This document shows positions 8,783 through 16,618 of a stretch of 64,000 bases of DNA, one piece after another. The notes beneath the pieces are model-generated. The model was not told the origin of the DNA and made no database searches. It saw only the letters and a program-made list of their open reading frames with translations. The number at the start of each line of letters is the position of its first letter. Positions within the stretch are counted from its first letter, which is position 1. The translations under genes were made by a program, and so were the position numbers. The DNA is taken from assembly GCA_027069135.1 (NCBI GenBank), contig JALXFE010000038.1, positions 20,213-84,212 on the forward strand. Reading direction: 5' to 3'. The DNA is from Thermoanaerobaculia bacterium (GTDB lineage: Bacteria; Acidobacteriota; Thermoanaerobaculia; Multivoradales; JAHZIX01).

Positions 8783-9685
8783 TTGCGCCGCCTTCTCGCC
8801 CTCCTTCTACTCGCCATCCTTCCGCTCCCCCTCGCCTGCACCGAGGGGGCACCGGAGGAGATTCCGAAAGCGAGAGCGGCGGCTCCTGCGAGAATCCTGA
8901 CCCTGGCCCCCAGCGTCACGGAAATCGCTTTCGCCCTCGGTCTCGGGGATCGCGTGGTCGGGGTCGGGGACTACGTGTTGTGGCCCCCGGAAGCGGCGGG
9001 GCGCCCGCGCCTCGGGGGCTTGATCAATCCCAATTTGGAAGCCATGGTCCGGCTCGAACCGGATCTGGCGATCCTCCTACCGAGCGAAGAAGATATCGCC
9101 CGGTCGCTGCGACGTCTGAACATCGAAGTTCTGACGGTTGAAAGCGAGAGCCTCGCCGACCTCGAAGCGGCGGTCGTGACGATCGGTCGGCGCTGCTCCG
9201 TCCCGGCGCGCGGGGCGGAGCTTAAGGACGAGCTCCACGAAGCGCTAGCCCCTCGCGACGACGCAGCGGGCAGGTCGGTGATGATCACCCTCGGTCGGCC
9301 CCTGGGACGGCCCGCGGAGGTCCTCGTGGCCGGCCCCGGAACCTTCTACAACGAGCTTCTGGAACGTCTCGGCGCCGCCAACGCCTTCCAGGACGCCCGG
9401 GCCCTCTATCCACAAATCAGCCTGGAGCAGGTCCTGGCACGCTCCCCGGATGTGATTCTTGAAATCCATACGGACGAGCAATCGGCCCAGCAGGTGGCCC
9501 AACGCCAAGAGGATTGGGCCGAGGCCCTTCGGTCCCTGGCAGCTTTGGCACCTCCGGTGCGGGTCATTTCCGGAGATTGGGCTCTGATCCCCGGCCCTCG
9601 GCTGCCGAGGCTCTACCGCGCCATGGCGGAAGCTCTCGCGGCACCGCCCTCCTCCAAACCCGGCCCTGCCAAGGTCTCCCCTTGA
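8783..9685 (+). CDS. btuF: Cobalamin-binding periplasmic lipoprotein BtuF
   Basis: Substrate-binding component of the B12 ABC importer. Starts with TTG at 8783, 10 bases after the btuB stop. The N-terminus is a lipoprotein signal with lipobox LPLAC, so it is probably membrane-anchored rather than free in the periplasm as in E. coli. The class III binding-protein fold (PF01497) is visible in ILTLAPSVTEIAFALGLGD, GGLINPNLEAMVRLEPDL and the C-terminal half with SPDVILEIH. About 300 residues fits the family. The last four bases overlap the btuD start, consistent with translational coupling. Confidence 0.88.
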   Translation: MRRLLALLLLAILPLPLACTEGAPEEIPKARAAAPARILTLAPSVTEIAFALGLGDRVVGVGDYVLWPPEAAGRPRLGGLINPNLEAMVRLEPDLAILLPSEEDIARSLRRLNIEVLTVESESLADLEAAVVTIGRRCSVPARGAELKDELHEALAPRDDAAGRSVMITLGRPLGRPAEVLVAGPGTFYNELLERLGAANAFQDARALYPQISLEQVLARSPDVILEIHTDEQSAQQVAQRQEDWAEALRSLAALAPPVRVISGDWALIPGPRLPRLYRAMAEALAAPPSSKPGPAKVSP

Positions 9686-10482
9686 CCACCTCTCCGGCGA
9701 CTCCTGCGATCCTCGAAGCTCGGCAGGTTTCCTGGCACAGCCGTCAGCGACCGGTGCTGGGACCGGTATCCTTGGCGATTCGACCCCGCGAGCATGTGGT
9801 GCTCATCGGCCCCAACGGGGCGGGCAAGACGACTCTGCTACGACTCCTCGCTGGCCTTTTGGATCGACAGCATGGAGACATCCTCTTCGACGGAACCTCC
9901 TATGAGCACCTCGACCGGCGCCAACTGGCTCGGCGCATCGCCTACGTGCCCCAGATTCGCCCCGCGAGGATCCCGCTCACCGTCCAGCAGGTCGTGGAGC
10001 AGGGCAGGTATCCGCACCTGAGCTCGGGACGAAAGAGCCTGCGGCTCCGAGATTTCGAAGCCATCGAAGGCGCCCTGCGCCGGGTCGGCCTGTGGGAGCT
10101 GCGGCAACGCTCGGTAGACCGGCTTTCCGGCGGCGAACGCCAGGCGGTCTTTATCGCCGCCGCATTGGCTCAGGAAGCCGGGGTCCTGATCCTCGATGAG
10201 CCGACGACTCATCTCGATCCTCGACACAAGGCGAAGGTCACCAACATCCTCCTGCGCCTGAAGCGGGAGACCGACACCACCGTCGTAGCCGCCACCCACG
10301 AGCTACGATTCGCGGCCCACGTGGCGGACCGGGTGATCGCGCTCGAGCAGGGCCGCCTCGTTCACCAGGGAGAACCGGAGGAAGTCCTCGAGCCGACGAT
10401 CCTGGAGAAGGTCTTCGGGATTCCCTTCGTAGTCGCCTCCCCCGGGGCTCTTGCGACCCCCCGCGTGGAGCTCCCCGAATGA
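9682..10482 (+). CDS. btuD: Cobalamin ABC transporter ATP-binding protein BtuD
   Basis: ATPase of the B12 importer, about 266 residues. Start chosen at TTG 9682, overlapping the btuF stop by four bases (TTGA); a longer upstream extension would duplicate btuF sequence in another frame. Motifs: Walker A GPNGAGKTT, Q-loop YVPQIR, signature LSGGERQ, Walker B VLILDEPTTHLD and H-loop AATHE. This is the FepC/BtuD class. Stop overlaps the btuC start (ATGA). Confidence 0.9.
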   Translation: MTTSPATPAILEARQVSWHSRQRPVLGPVSLAIRPREHVVLIGPNGAGKTTLLRLLAGLLDRQHGDILFDGTSYEHLDRRQLARRIAYVPQIRPARIPLTVQQVVEQGRYPHLSSGRKSLRLRDFEAIEGALRRVGLWELRQRSVDRLSGGERQAVFIAAALAQEAGVLILDEPTTHLDPRHKAKVTNILLRLKRETDTTVVAATHELRFAAHVADRVIALEQGRLVHQGEPEEVLEPTILEKVFGIPFVVASPGALATPRVELPE

Positions 10483-11468
10483 GCGCCTCCATCTGTCCCC
10501 GGCGGCTTCTCCTCTGGCTCTTTGCTGCGTGGTTCGTCGTCCTTTTCACCGCCCCGCTGATCGGGGGTCAGACGCTGGATTTCCGAGAGCTATGGTCCGG
10601 AGACCCCACGACCGCGACCATCTTCTGGCAATTGCGGATTCCGCGGGTCTTGTTGGCACTTCTGGCCGGGGGCTCCCTGGCGGCAGCGGGGATGAGCTAC
10701 CAGACATTGTTTCGAAACGACCTCGCGGAGCCTTACACTCTGGGGGTCGCGGTAGGCGCTGCCCTGGGAGTGGTGATCGCTATTCGGCTCGCTCCGGCGG
10801 GCAGCTTTTTCGGCCTTTCCTGGACATCCTTCGCCAGTTTCCTGGGAGCTCTCGCCGCCAGCGCCTTGGTCTTCGGTCTCGCTCAGCGGCGGCGCTCCGC
10901 CGTCGGCTCCACACTTCTACTGGCCGGGATCGCAGTGTCTCTTTCCTGCACGGCCCTGATTCTCTTCATCCAATACCTCTCCGACTCTACGCAGACCTTC
11001 CGCATGGTGCGCTGGACTATGGGGGGCCTCGCGGTGGTCGGATATCGCGAGGTGCTATGGCTCCTACCGTGGCTCTTCGGCGGCAGCTTCGTCCTCGTTC
11101 GCAGCCGATGGGAGCTCGACCTACTGCTCACTGGCGAAGAGCTAGCCGCCAGCCGAGGGGTGGACCTCGTTCGGCTGCGCCTGACGATCCTGGCCGCCAC
11201 CTCCGTCATGGTCGGCGCTATCGTCGCCGTCGCCGGCCCCATCGGTTTCGTAGGCTTGATGATCCCCCACATCCTGCGCCGTTGGATCGGCCCAACTCAC
11301 CGATTCTTGCTTCCCGCCTGCCTGCTCGCCGGCGGGATCTTTCTCGCCCTATGCGACTCCGCCGCCCGCGTCGTCATGGCCCCGGCGGAGCTCCCCGTGG
11401 GCATCCTCACCGCTCTGCTGGGCGGTCCGTTTTTTCTGTGGCTGATCTTTTTCGAGCGGAGCGACTAA
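10479..11468 (+). CDS. btuC: Cobalamin ABC transporter permease BtuC
   Basis: FecCD-family inner-membrane permease of 329 residues with about ten predicted membrane segments. Conserved features include GGSLAAAGMSYQTLFRNDLAEPYTLG at residues 67-92 and the GPIGFVGLMIPH coupling region near residue 254. Starts inside the btuD stop (ATGA) and closes the riboswitch-led operon btuB-F-D-C. A siderophore permease would look similar; the riboswitch decides for cobalamin. Confidence 0.9.
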   Translation: MSASICPRRLLLWLFAAWFVVLFTAPLIGGQTLDFRELWSGDPTTATIFWQLRIPRVLLALLAGGSLAAAGMSYQTLFRNDLAEPYTLGVAVGAALGVVIAIRLAPAGSFFGLSWTSFASFLGALAASALVFGLAQRRRSAVGSTLLLAGIAVSLSCTALILFIQYLSDSTQTFRMVRWTMGGLAVVGYREVLWLLPWLFGGSFVLVRSRWELDLLLTGEELAASRGVDLVRLRLTILAATSVMVGAIVAVAGPIGFVGLMIPHILRRWIGPTHRFLLPACLLAGGIFLALCDSAARVVMAPAELPVGILTALLGGPFFLWLIFFERSD

Positions 11469-11492
11469 GGATCCTCCGACGCAGCGTGGGGC

Positions 11493-12671
11493 TCAGTCAG
11501 TGAATTCGCGGACCTTCACCCCATATCCGCTATTCGGATAAGCGTCGTCGTAATGCTCGACACCGTAGAGGTAGAGGCGACCATCGGCGGCGGAGTAAAC
11601 TCCGGCACCAGCCTGAAAATCACAGTAGCGCTGTCCACCCGTATTCGAGCTGCTGCAGGTCATGTTGCGATTGGCAACCTTGCGAAACTCCGGCTTGTAG
11701 GCCAGGGGCTGGCTAGAGTCGAAGGTCACCTGAAAGAGATCCACCCAATCCTTGCTGCCGGATTTATGAGTACCCGCCACGTAGAGCATGCCGTCGCAGG
11801 CGTTGACGAATTGGACCCCCTGATACGACTTGAAATCGCTCGGCGTGTTCCCGTTCGACATGGAGTTCCAGGCCGAAGGAGCTGCGGAGAAAGTGGTCGT
11901 CGCTGACACGAAGACCTCGTACTCGTTCGAATCATGGCCGAAGACGATCACGATGTAACGGCCGTTGTTGAGCCGGGTCATGGCGACGGCTCCGGCGTTC
12001 TTGGTACTGCTACCTCCTCGACTTCGGGTCTTGAGGCTACCCATGACCGGATTCTCCGGATCGGATAGGTCCGTAATAGAAAAACCCGCCGTGCGGCTGT
12101 CGTTCTTGGTCTCGAAGGGCACGGCCAGGAAGTTGCCACTCACGTCCATGCCTCCGGAATGATTGAAGCCGGTAAGACCGCGATAGGCCACGATGTGATC
12201 TGAGCAATTGGGCCAGCGGGTAGGGGTCACGCCACCGGAGCCGAGCCCGAAGGTTGCTCCGAAGCGCGAGCCCATCCGAATCACTTCAAAACCCGCGAGG
12301 GTGTTTCCAGGGCGCGAATTGCTCACCAGGAGGTAGTTCTCGCCACCGCGGTCGATGCGCTGGATCCCCTGCCGATGAGACATGGTCCCTTGATGCTTGG
12401 TCGGTGCCCAGATCCCGCAGCCGGACTTGCCGCTGCGGTAGGCCAGAATGTAGTTGGGGTTCGTCCGCAGACGGCTGGAGATGTCGAACTCCGGATCGAA
12501 GACACAGCGGTCGACCGTCGCATCGGTCGACGACTGAGTCACCCAGGCCGGCCGGGTCCAATTCAACGGGACGTATTGGGCCATGGCCGAGCCAGCCGAA
12601 AAGACGATCAGCGCCGAGCCAACGAGGGCTCGGACCCAGAAAGAAGATGAAGGTGCGGTTAGAAATTTCAT
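11493..12671 (-). CDS. Exported protein of unknown function
   Basis: About 392 residues. Start chosen at ATG 12671, preceded by GAGGAA and followed by a good Sec signal (SFWVRALVGSALIVFSAGSAMAQ); an upstream in-frame start at 12725 would bury the signal. The mature protein has repeated blocks such as RIDRGGENYLLVSNS, YIVIVFGHDSNEYEVFVS, CDGMLYVAGTHKSG and DGRLYLYGVEHYDD, a pattern typical of a beta-propeller. Several Cys are present (for example CVFDP, CGIW, CSDH, CSSS, CDFQ), possibly disulfides. No family was recognised. Convergent with btuC, 24 bases apart. Confidence 0.7.
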   Translation of the reverse strand: MKFLTAPSSSFWVRALVGSALIVFSAGSAMAQYVPLNWTRPAWVTQSSTDATVDRCVFDPEFDISSRLRTNPNYILAYRSGKSGCGIWAPTKHQGTMSHRQGIQRIDRGGENYLLVSNSRPGNTLAGFEVIRMGSRFGATFGLGSGGVTPTRWPNCSDHIVAYRGLTGFNHSGGMDVSGNFLAVPFETKNDSRTAGFSITDLSDPENPVMGSLKTRSRGGSSTKNAGAVAMTRLNNGRYIVIVFGHDSNEYEVFVSATTTFSAAPSAWNSMSNGNTPSDFKSYQGVQFVNACDGMLYVAGTHKSGSKDWVDLFQVTFDSSQPLAYKPEFRKVANRNMTCSSSNTGGQRYCDFQAGAGVYSAADGRLYLYGVEHYDDAYPNSGYGVKVREFTD

Positions 12672-12986
12672 GTCGGGTTCCTCAAAGAAAAATCGATCTC
12701 TTCCAGTTCCCAAGTGCTCAACCATGGGTTCCAGGGGACACCCAGAATGCTAAAGCCGTGCACCGGAGCCCCTTCACCGAAGGCCCAGTACTTGCTGGAG
12801 ACATCGTCCTCTCGTTTTCCAAAGGGAGCCGCCACCGCCTGCCCAAGAGCAGGGTCACGAACTCTCCTGGCCGTCTCGGCCAAGAGATTCTCTACCTCCT
12901 GACACCACGGTGGCAGGAGGCTTGACGGAGACTAGCGGTAGGCGAGACGAGCCGTTCTTCCATCACCCAAGAATAAGGAGCCCATC

Positions 12987-13454
12987 ATGAACAAAGAAAT
13001 CTTGATCACCGAGTTGCGAGCCACCCAGCAGTTCTTCGACAAATCCACCAGCTGCCTGAAAGAAGAAGACTCCACGTTCGCTCCCGTAGAAGGCATGTTG
13101 AGCGTGGCCCAGCAGGTCGCCCACGTCGCCCAGTCCGTGAATTGGTTCATCGAGGGCGCCTACCGGCCCGAGGGCTTCGACATGGATTTCGAGAGCCACA
13201 TGCAGCAAGTCCAGGGGGTCACTTCGTTGAAAGCGGCGCGAAAGATGCTGGCAGATGCCTTCGATCGGGCAGTCGAAGTCACGTCGAGCAAGAGCCCGGA
13301 GGAGCTCATGGCGCCCCTACCGGAAGGCCTGGTCATGGGTGGCGAACCCCGCATCGCAATCTACGGCGGCATCACCGACCACACCGCCCATCACCGTGGC
13401 GCTCTTACGGTCTACTCGCGCCTTCGCGGCTATACCCCGGAGATGCCCTACTGA
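12987..13454 (+). CDS. DinB-family four-helix-bundle protein
   Basis: A 155-residue DinB/YfiT-like protein with a strong AAGGAG Shine-Dalgarno. The putative metal-binding histidines are present: one in SVAQQVAHVAQSVNWF (about residue 45) and the C-terminal TDHTAHHRGAL cluster followed by YSRLRG. Family members are metal-dependent hydrolases or transferases, often thiol S-transferases, but the specific reaction cannot be assigned. Convergent with the WYL regulator that follows. Confidence 0.85.
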   Translation: MNKEILITELRATQQFFDKSTSCLKEEDSTFAPVEGMLSVAQQVAHVAQSVNWFIEGAYRPEGFDMDFESHMQQVQGVTSLKAARKMLADAFDRAVEVTSSKSPEELMAPLPEGLVMGGEPRIAIYGGITDHTAHHRGALTVYSRLRGYTPEMPY

Positions 13455-13463
13455 TCCGGACCT

Positions 13464-14147
13464 TCAAGGCCCTCTCGCTTCCATCCGGCGCACGAATTCC
13501 TCGAGAGTTCGATCCGGCTGGGAGAGAAAAACGTCGTCGAGAACCTCCAGCTCGAACATCCGGTCCGGACGGAAGCTACGGAAGTCGTCCCGGAGCTCGC
13601 ACCAGGCGATCAACGTCCAGACGGCACCGAAGAAGGCCAGAGCCAGGGGGCAGACGCCCCGGGAGGTGACGGCTCCCTGGGCATCTCGGTAGGAGAAGTG
13701 GATACGGCGCTGTTCGCGGATGGCCCGGCGCAGGCCGGCGAAATCGATCGTCAGATGATGTGCCCTCGGGGAGCTGGGCGCATACAGCGCCGTTTCCGCC
13801 ACCATATGATCCCTGCCGGCGGGCAGGACGGTCTCGATCTTCTCCAGGGCGGAACGGGCCGCTCGGCCCATTTCCGGGTCCGTCCAACTATCGACGATAC
13901 GGGCCCCCAGCACCAATGCCTCCACCTCGTCTCGGTCGAACATCAGGGGCGGTAAGTCATAACCCTTGAGGAGGTAGCCGACGCCAGCCTCGCTCGCCAC
14001 AGGAACTCCGGAGCTGGCAAGATCCCGAATATCCCGGTAGATCGTACGCTCGGAAACCTCGAGCTCTTCGCCGAGCTGGCGAGCGGTCACCACCCGCCCC
14101 CGGCGGAGCCTCTGTACAATTCGGAAAAGACGATCGGCCCGACGCAT
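13464..14147 (-). CDS. YafY-type transcriptional regulator (HTH_11 + WYL)
   Basis: 227 residues. The N-terminal winged helix-turn-helix (about residues 5-60: ADRLFRIVQRLRRGR, then LEVSERTIYRDIRDLASSG) is followed by a WYL domain (about 135-225, with RRIHFSYRDAQG and WTLIAWCELRDDFRSFRPDRM). WYL domains sense ligands, including nucleotides in some cases. Its start codon overlaps that of the divergent hydrolase fragment. It may control dinB or the lost hydrolase. Confidence 0.88.
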   Translation of the reverse strand: MRRADRLFRIVQRLRRGRVVTARQLGEELEVSERTIYRDIRDLASSGVPVASEAGVGYLLKGYDLPPLMFDRDEVEALVLGARIVDSWTDPEMGRAARSALEKIETVLPAGRDHMVAETALYAPSSPRAHHLTIDFAGLRRAIREQRRIHFSYRDAQGAVTSRGVCPLALAFFGAVWTLIAWCELRDDFRSFRPDRMFELEVLDDVFLSQPDRTLEEFVRRMEARGP

Positions 14148-14598
14148 GGCGCGAGTTTATACGCAGCGGCCCACGGTGCTCTTAGCCCATGGCTGGGAGG
14201 GACGCGGAGCCCAGATGGGTGCCTTTGTCGAACCTCTCGCCGCCGCCGGATTTCGAGTCGTGACTTTTGATGCTCCGGGCCATGGCCACTCCACAGGCCG
14301 AAGATCCTCCCTCGTCGAGATGGCCGACGCCGTATCCGATGTCGGCCGAGAGTTCGGCCCGCTCTACGCGATCGTGGCCCATTCCGCCGGGGCCGCCGTC
14401 ACGACCATGGCCTTGGCCGACGGCCTTCGCGTAGAACAATCGGTGACCGGATTGGCCGGAATAGGCACGAGTCCCGCGGGCTTGGGAGCCGCACTGATTC
14501 AGCGATCGCTGCGGCCGCGCTGCGGGCCATGGCGCTACTTCAATCCGCAGTCTCTCCTCTGCGCCGATCCACCACCACCAGCCATCCGTGGCTCTTGA
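14146..14598 (+). pseudogene. Alpha/beta-hydrolase relic, truncated at both ends
   Basis: 150 codons covering only the middle of an alpha/beta hydrolase: VLLAHGWEGRGAQM (oxyanion region), FRVVTFDAPGHGHS and the nucleophile elbow AHSAGAA. Family proteins are about 270-300 residues with about 50 residues before the HGW motif and an Asp/His pair after it; both are missing here. Its only ATG is the mirror image of the neighbouring regulator's start codon, and the 3' end runs into the opposite-strand gene from 14540. Homology decays after about residue 100. This is most simply a decayed gene. Confidence 0.6.
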
Positions 14599-16006
14599 GA
14601 CCTTCGCGAGCCTTTGCGGATGCGGGGCCCTCTAGAATCAAGCGTTTCTCTGCAGAGTGTTTCAAAGCCATTGCCGACTCAGCTGCCGAGAGAGCCTGCA
14701 CGAACTCCTCGGTCCAAAGGAGGCACTCCGCCGGTACTGCCACCACCCAGGTTCCAGATTCAGAGAAACCCCATGGTAGGAGAGGACCATCAGCCAGCCG
14801 GGCCAGCCGATCTACACCCTCGTGGTAGCGCACTAGCATTTCCAGTGACCGGGCGATGACCTTGCCAGCCCGGAAGCGTTCCGACTGCAAAACCACCTCG
14901 ATCGCCGAGGCTCGACCAGTGACACCCTCCAACTCGACCAAGGCACGAGTAATCCGCGTCTCGGTAGTTGGAGAAAGGCTCGTCTCCCAAAAAAGCCGGT
15001 CGAGCGAATCCCTTTCTACGCCCATTTCTCCAAGCCACTGTCGGTTCTGCCTTTCCAAGTCCTTTGGATGTTGCTGCCAGACAAGCTCGTGGACCTGTCC
15101 CAACCGGTTCACCAATTCCGGTACCGGCAAATCGATCTGTCGGAAAGCGAGGCCCCCGGCAACAACCACCCAAGCTATCTCTTCTAGCTCACGCCGCAGA
15201 TCCCCATTCTCCGTATTGGGATCCACGTTGAGCTCGCGGGCCACCCGTCGCTTGGCCTTGTCGTACCCGATGAGATCCTTGATCCATCCCTCTCCTTTGT
15301 CGAGAACCTTGTCCCCGTCGAGACGCCGAGCCCCGATCGGGTTGGTGCCGGGGCCCTCCGAATTCTTCGGCGGATTGTCTTGCGGGGTCGGGTTGAAGAC
15401 CTTTCTTACCTCTTCCTGCGCCTGATTTATCTTGTGAGCTGTCTCTTGGGCCTCGAGAGCGGTCCGCTGGAGGAGTCGCTTGACGCCTGAACCAAGCCCT
15501 CTTGCCGTGGCTACCGGCCGTTGAACGACACTCTTTACAGTGCGGTAGGGCCCGGTAAGGGCAGCCTGTACAGCCTTCTGGAACTCTTCGGTTTTCTCCA
15601 TCTCTTCGAGGGCAGCCATGGCCTGGGCTTCGTGTATCCGCACCTCCAACTCCTGGAGACCGGATGCTTCCCACTGCCCCCAACGGGTCTCGATGAGAAA
15701 TTCGTAGACATAGCCGTCGCAGGTTGCCTCGGAGGCCACCCTATGGTGCTCGCTCTTCAGCCATTGCGCCGGAACGATTTGGCCGCTCTCAACTTTCAGA
15801 GTCGACTCCGGGGCAAAGACCTCTTGCTCACCGAAGACCATGGTGCTCATCGACAAGGAGAAGAGGATTCCGAGGACCAGTACCATTTCGCGGAGCTGCC
15901 TTGTAGCACCGTTCGCCAAGGAAAGCCGCACGGCGGCTCCGGCCCACAACGCCGAAGAGTCTGCCGGGCAGCCGTTCTTCGGCCCCAAACACTTGAATGC
16001 GTCCAT
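14540..16006 (-). CDS. Membrane-anchored or exported protein of unknown function
   Basis: About 488 residues. Start chosen at ATG 16006, preceded by GGAGGAG; the frame opens earlier at 16114. A hydrophobic stretch (REMVLVLGILFSLSMSTMVFG, about residues 40-60) follows an unusually long cytoplasmic leader and could be a signal or anchor. The middle is helical and charged (AMAALEEMEKTEEFQKAVQ; AQETAHKINQAQEEVRKV), then a Pro/Asn-rich linker and a C-terminal helical region. No family was recognised. Its 3' end overlaps the hydrolase relic by 59 bases. It lies in an accessory-looking stretch. Confidence 0.55.
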   Translation of the reverse strand: MDAFKCLGPKNGCPADSSALWAGAAVRLSLANGATRQLREMVLVLGILFSLSMSTMVFGEQEVFAPESTLKVESGQIVPAQWLKSEHHRVASEATCDGYVYEFLIETRWGQWEASGLQELEVRIHEAQAMAALEEMEKTEEFQKAVQAALTGPYRTVKSVVQRPVATARGLGSGVKRLLQRTALEAQETAHKINQAQEEVRKVFNPTPQDNPPKNSEGPGTNPIGARRLDGDKVLDKGEGWIKDLIGYDKAKRRVARELNVDPNTENGDLRRELEEIAWVVVAGGLAFRQIDLPVPELVNRLGQVHELVWQQHPKDLERQNRQWLGEMGVERDSLDRLFWETSLSPTTETRITRALVELEGVTGRASAIEVVLQSERFRAGKVIARSLEMLVRYHEGVDRLARLADGPLLPWGFSESGTWVVAVPAECLLWTEEFVQALSAAESAMALKHSAEKRLILEGPASAKAREGLKSHGWLVVVDRRRGETAD

Positions 16007-16175
16007 GAGTTTCTCCTCCCCTTTTGGAGCGATGTAGTTACCCGAAGAAGACCAGATGAGGCACAAGTATCGCCATCGCCCTCTTTTCAAGTCAACTCTT
16101 CGCGTCGTACGCAAGACTCTTAAACGATACTCGGAACAAGCGGAACAAGAGGGAGTAGAGCAAGGGAACGACGCC

Positions 16176-16198
16176 TAACAGCCCGTGGCAGAAGTCAG
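16176..16198. repeat. Solitary end of the TAGCAGCCCGTGGCA repeat family
   Basis: TAACAGCCCGTGGCA followed by GAAGTCAG matches one end of the 165-bp elements, but the body and the other end are absent. It lies in the 350-base gap (16007-16356) between the minus-strand unknown gene and the small peptide gene. Nothing else recognisable is in this gap. Confidence 0.7.
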
Positions 16199-16356
16199 GG
16201 CTCATGTCACCCACACAGTACCCACGGGACCCCAAAGGTCACACGAAAATGCTCGGAAAACGCCCCGGTTTTCGGTCCTGAGACTACTTCCTATCTAGGC
16301 GGGCGACCCTGAGGCGCTTTTGACCCGGGTACGACGCCGCCGAGAGGAGAGCAAAC

Positions 16357-16479
16357 ATGCTTAAGGAACTATTGACACAGGTGTACGGATTTTTCTTTGC
16401 TGTCTTCGCGTTCGGGGAGGCTGAGGGAGGCAGCTCGGATACGGAAAACGGACCCGGGATCGATCCCGATATAAGCTGA
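16357..16479 (+). CDS. Small peptide gene (40 residues), unknown function
   Basis: ATG at 16357 has an excellent Shine-Dalgarno (GAGAGGAGA, 16341-16349). The 40-residue product has a short hydrophobic aromatic N-terminal half (LLTQVYGFFFAVFAFG) and an acidic, Gly/Ser/Pro-rich tail (GGSSDTENGPGIDPDIS). A stem-loop terminator starts 40 bases after the stop, so this appears to be a discrete transcription unit. It lies about 140 bases upstream of a TPR protein on the same strand. Secreted signal peptide, small membrane protein or peptide precursor are all possible; translation is inferred from the ribosome site only. Confidence 0.5.
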   Translation: MLKELLTQVYGFFFAVFAFGEAEGGSSDTENGPGIDPDIS

Positions 16480-16518
16480 CTCTGATTTTCAGCTCCTTCT
16501 GTCCATTCTAGATTTTCG

Positions 16519-16547
16519 GGGCGCCACGAACGGCGCCCTTTCTTCTT
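16519..16547 (+). terminator. Rho-independent terminator after the small peptide gene
   Basis: A perfect GGGCGCC/GGCGCCC stem with a 6-base loop, followed by TTTCTTCTTT. It separates the peptide gene from the TPR gene. Confidence 0.8.
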
Positions 16548-16618
16548 TGCCCGAACTAAATTAGAATAACCTCCCCCGATAAAATATAGATGCTACCGAA
16601 TCGATTGAGAGCGTTGAA

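Noticed and set aside
12254..12925. 223-codon plus-strand frame and a 71-codon minus-strand frame near 12.7 kb
   Set aside because: The first is antisense to the exported protein gene. The second (12668-12883) overlaps that gene's leader region and has no ribosome site or recognisable domain.
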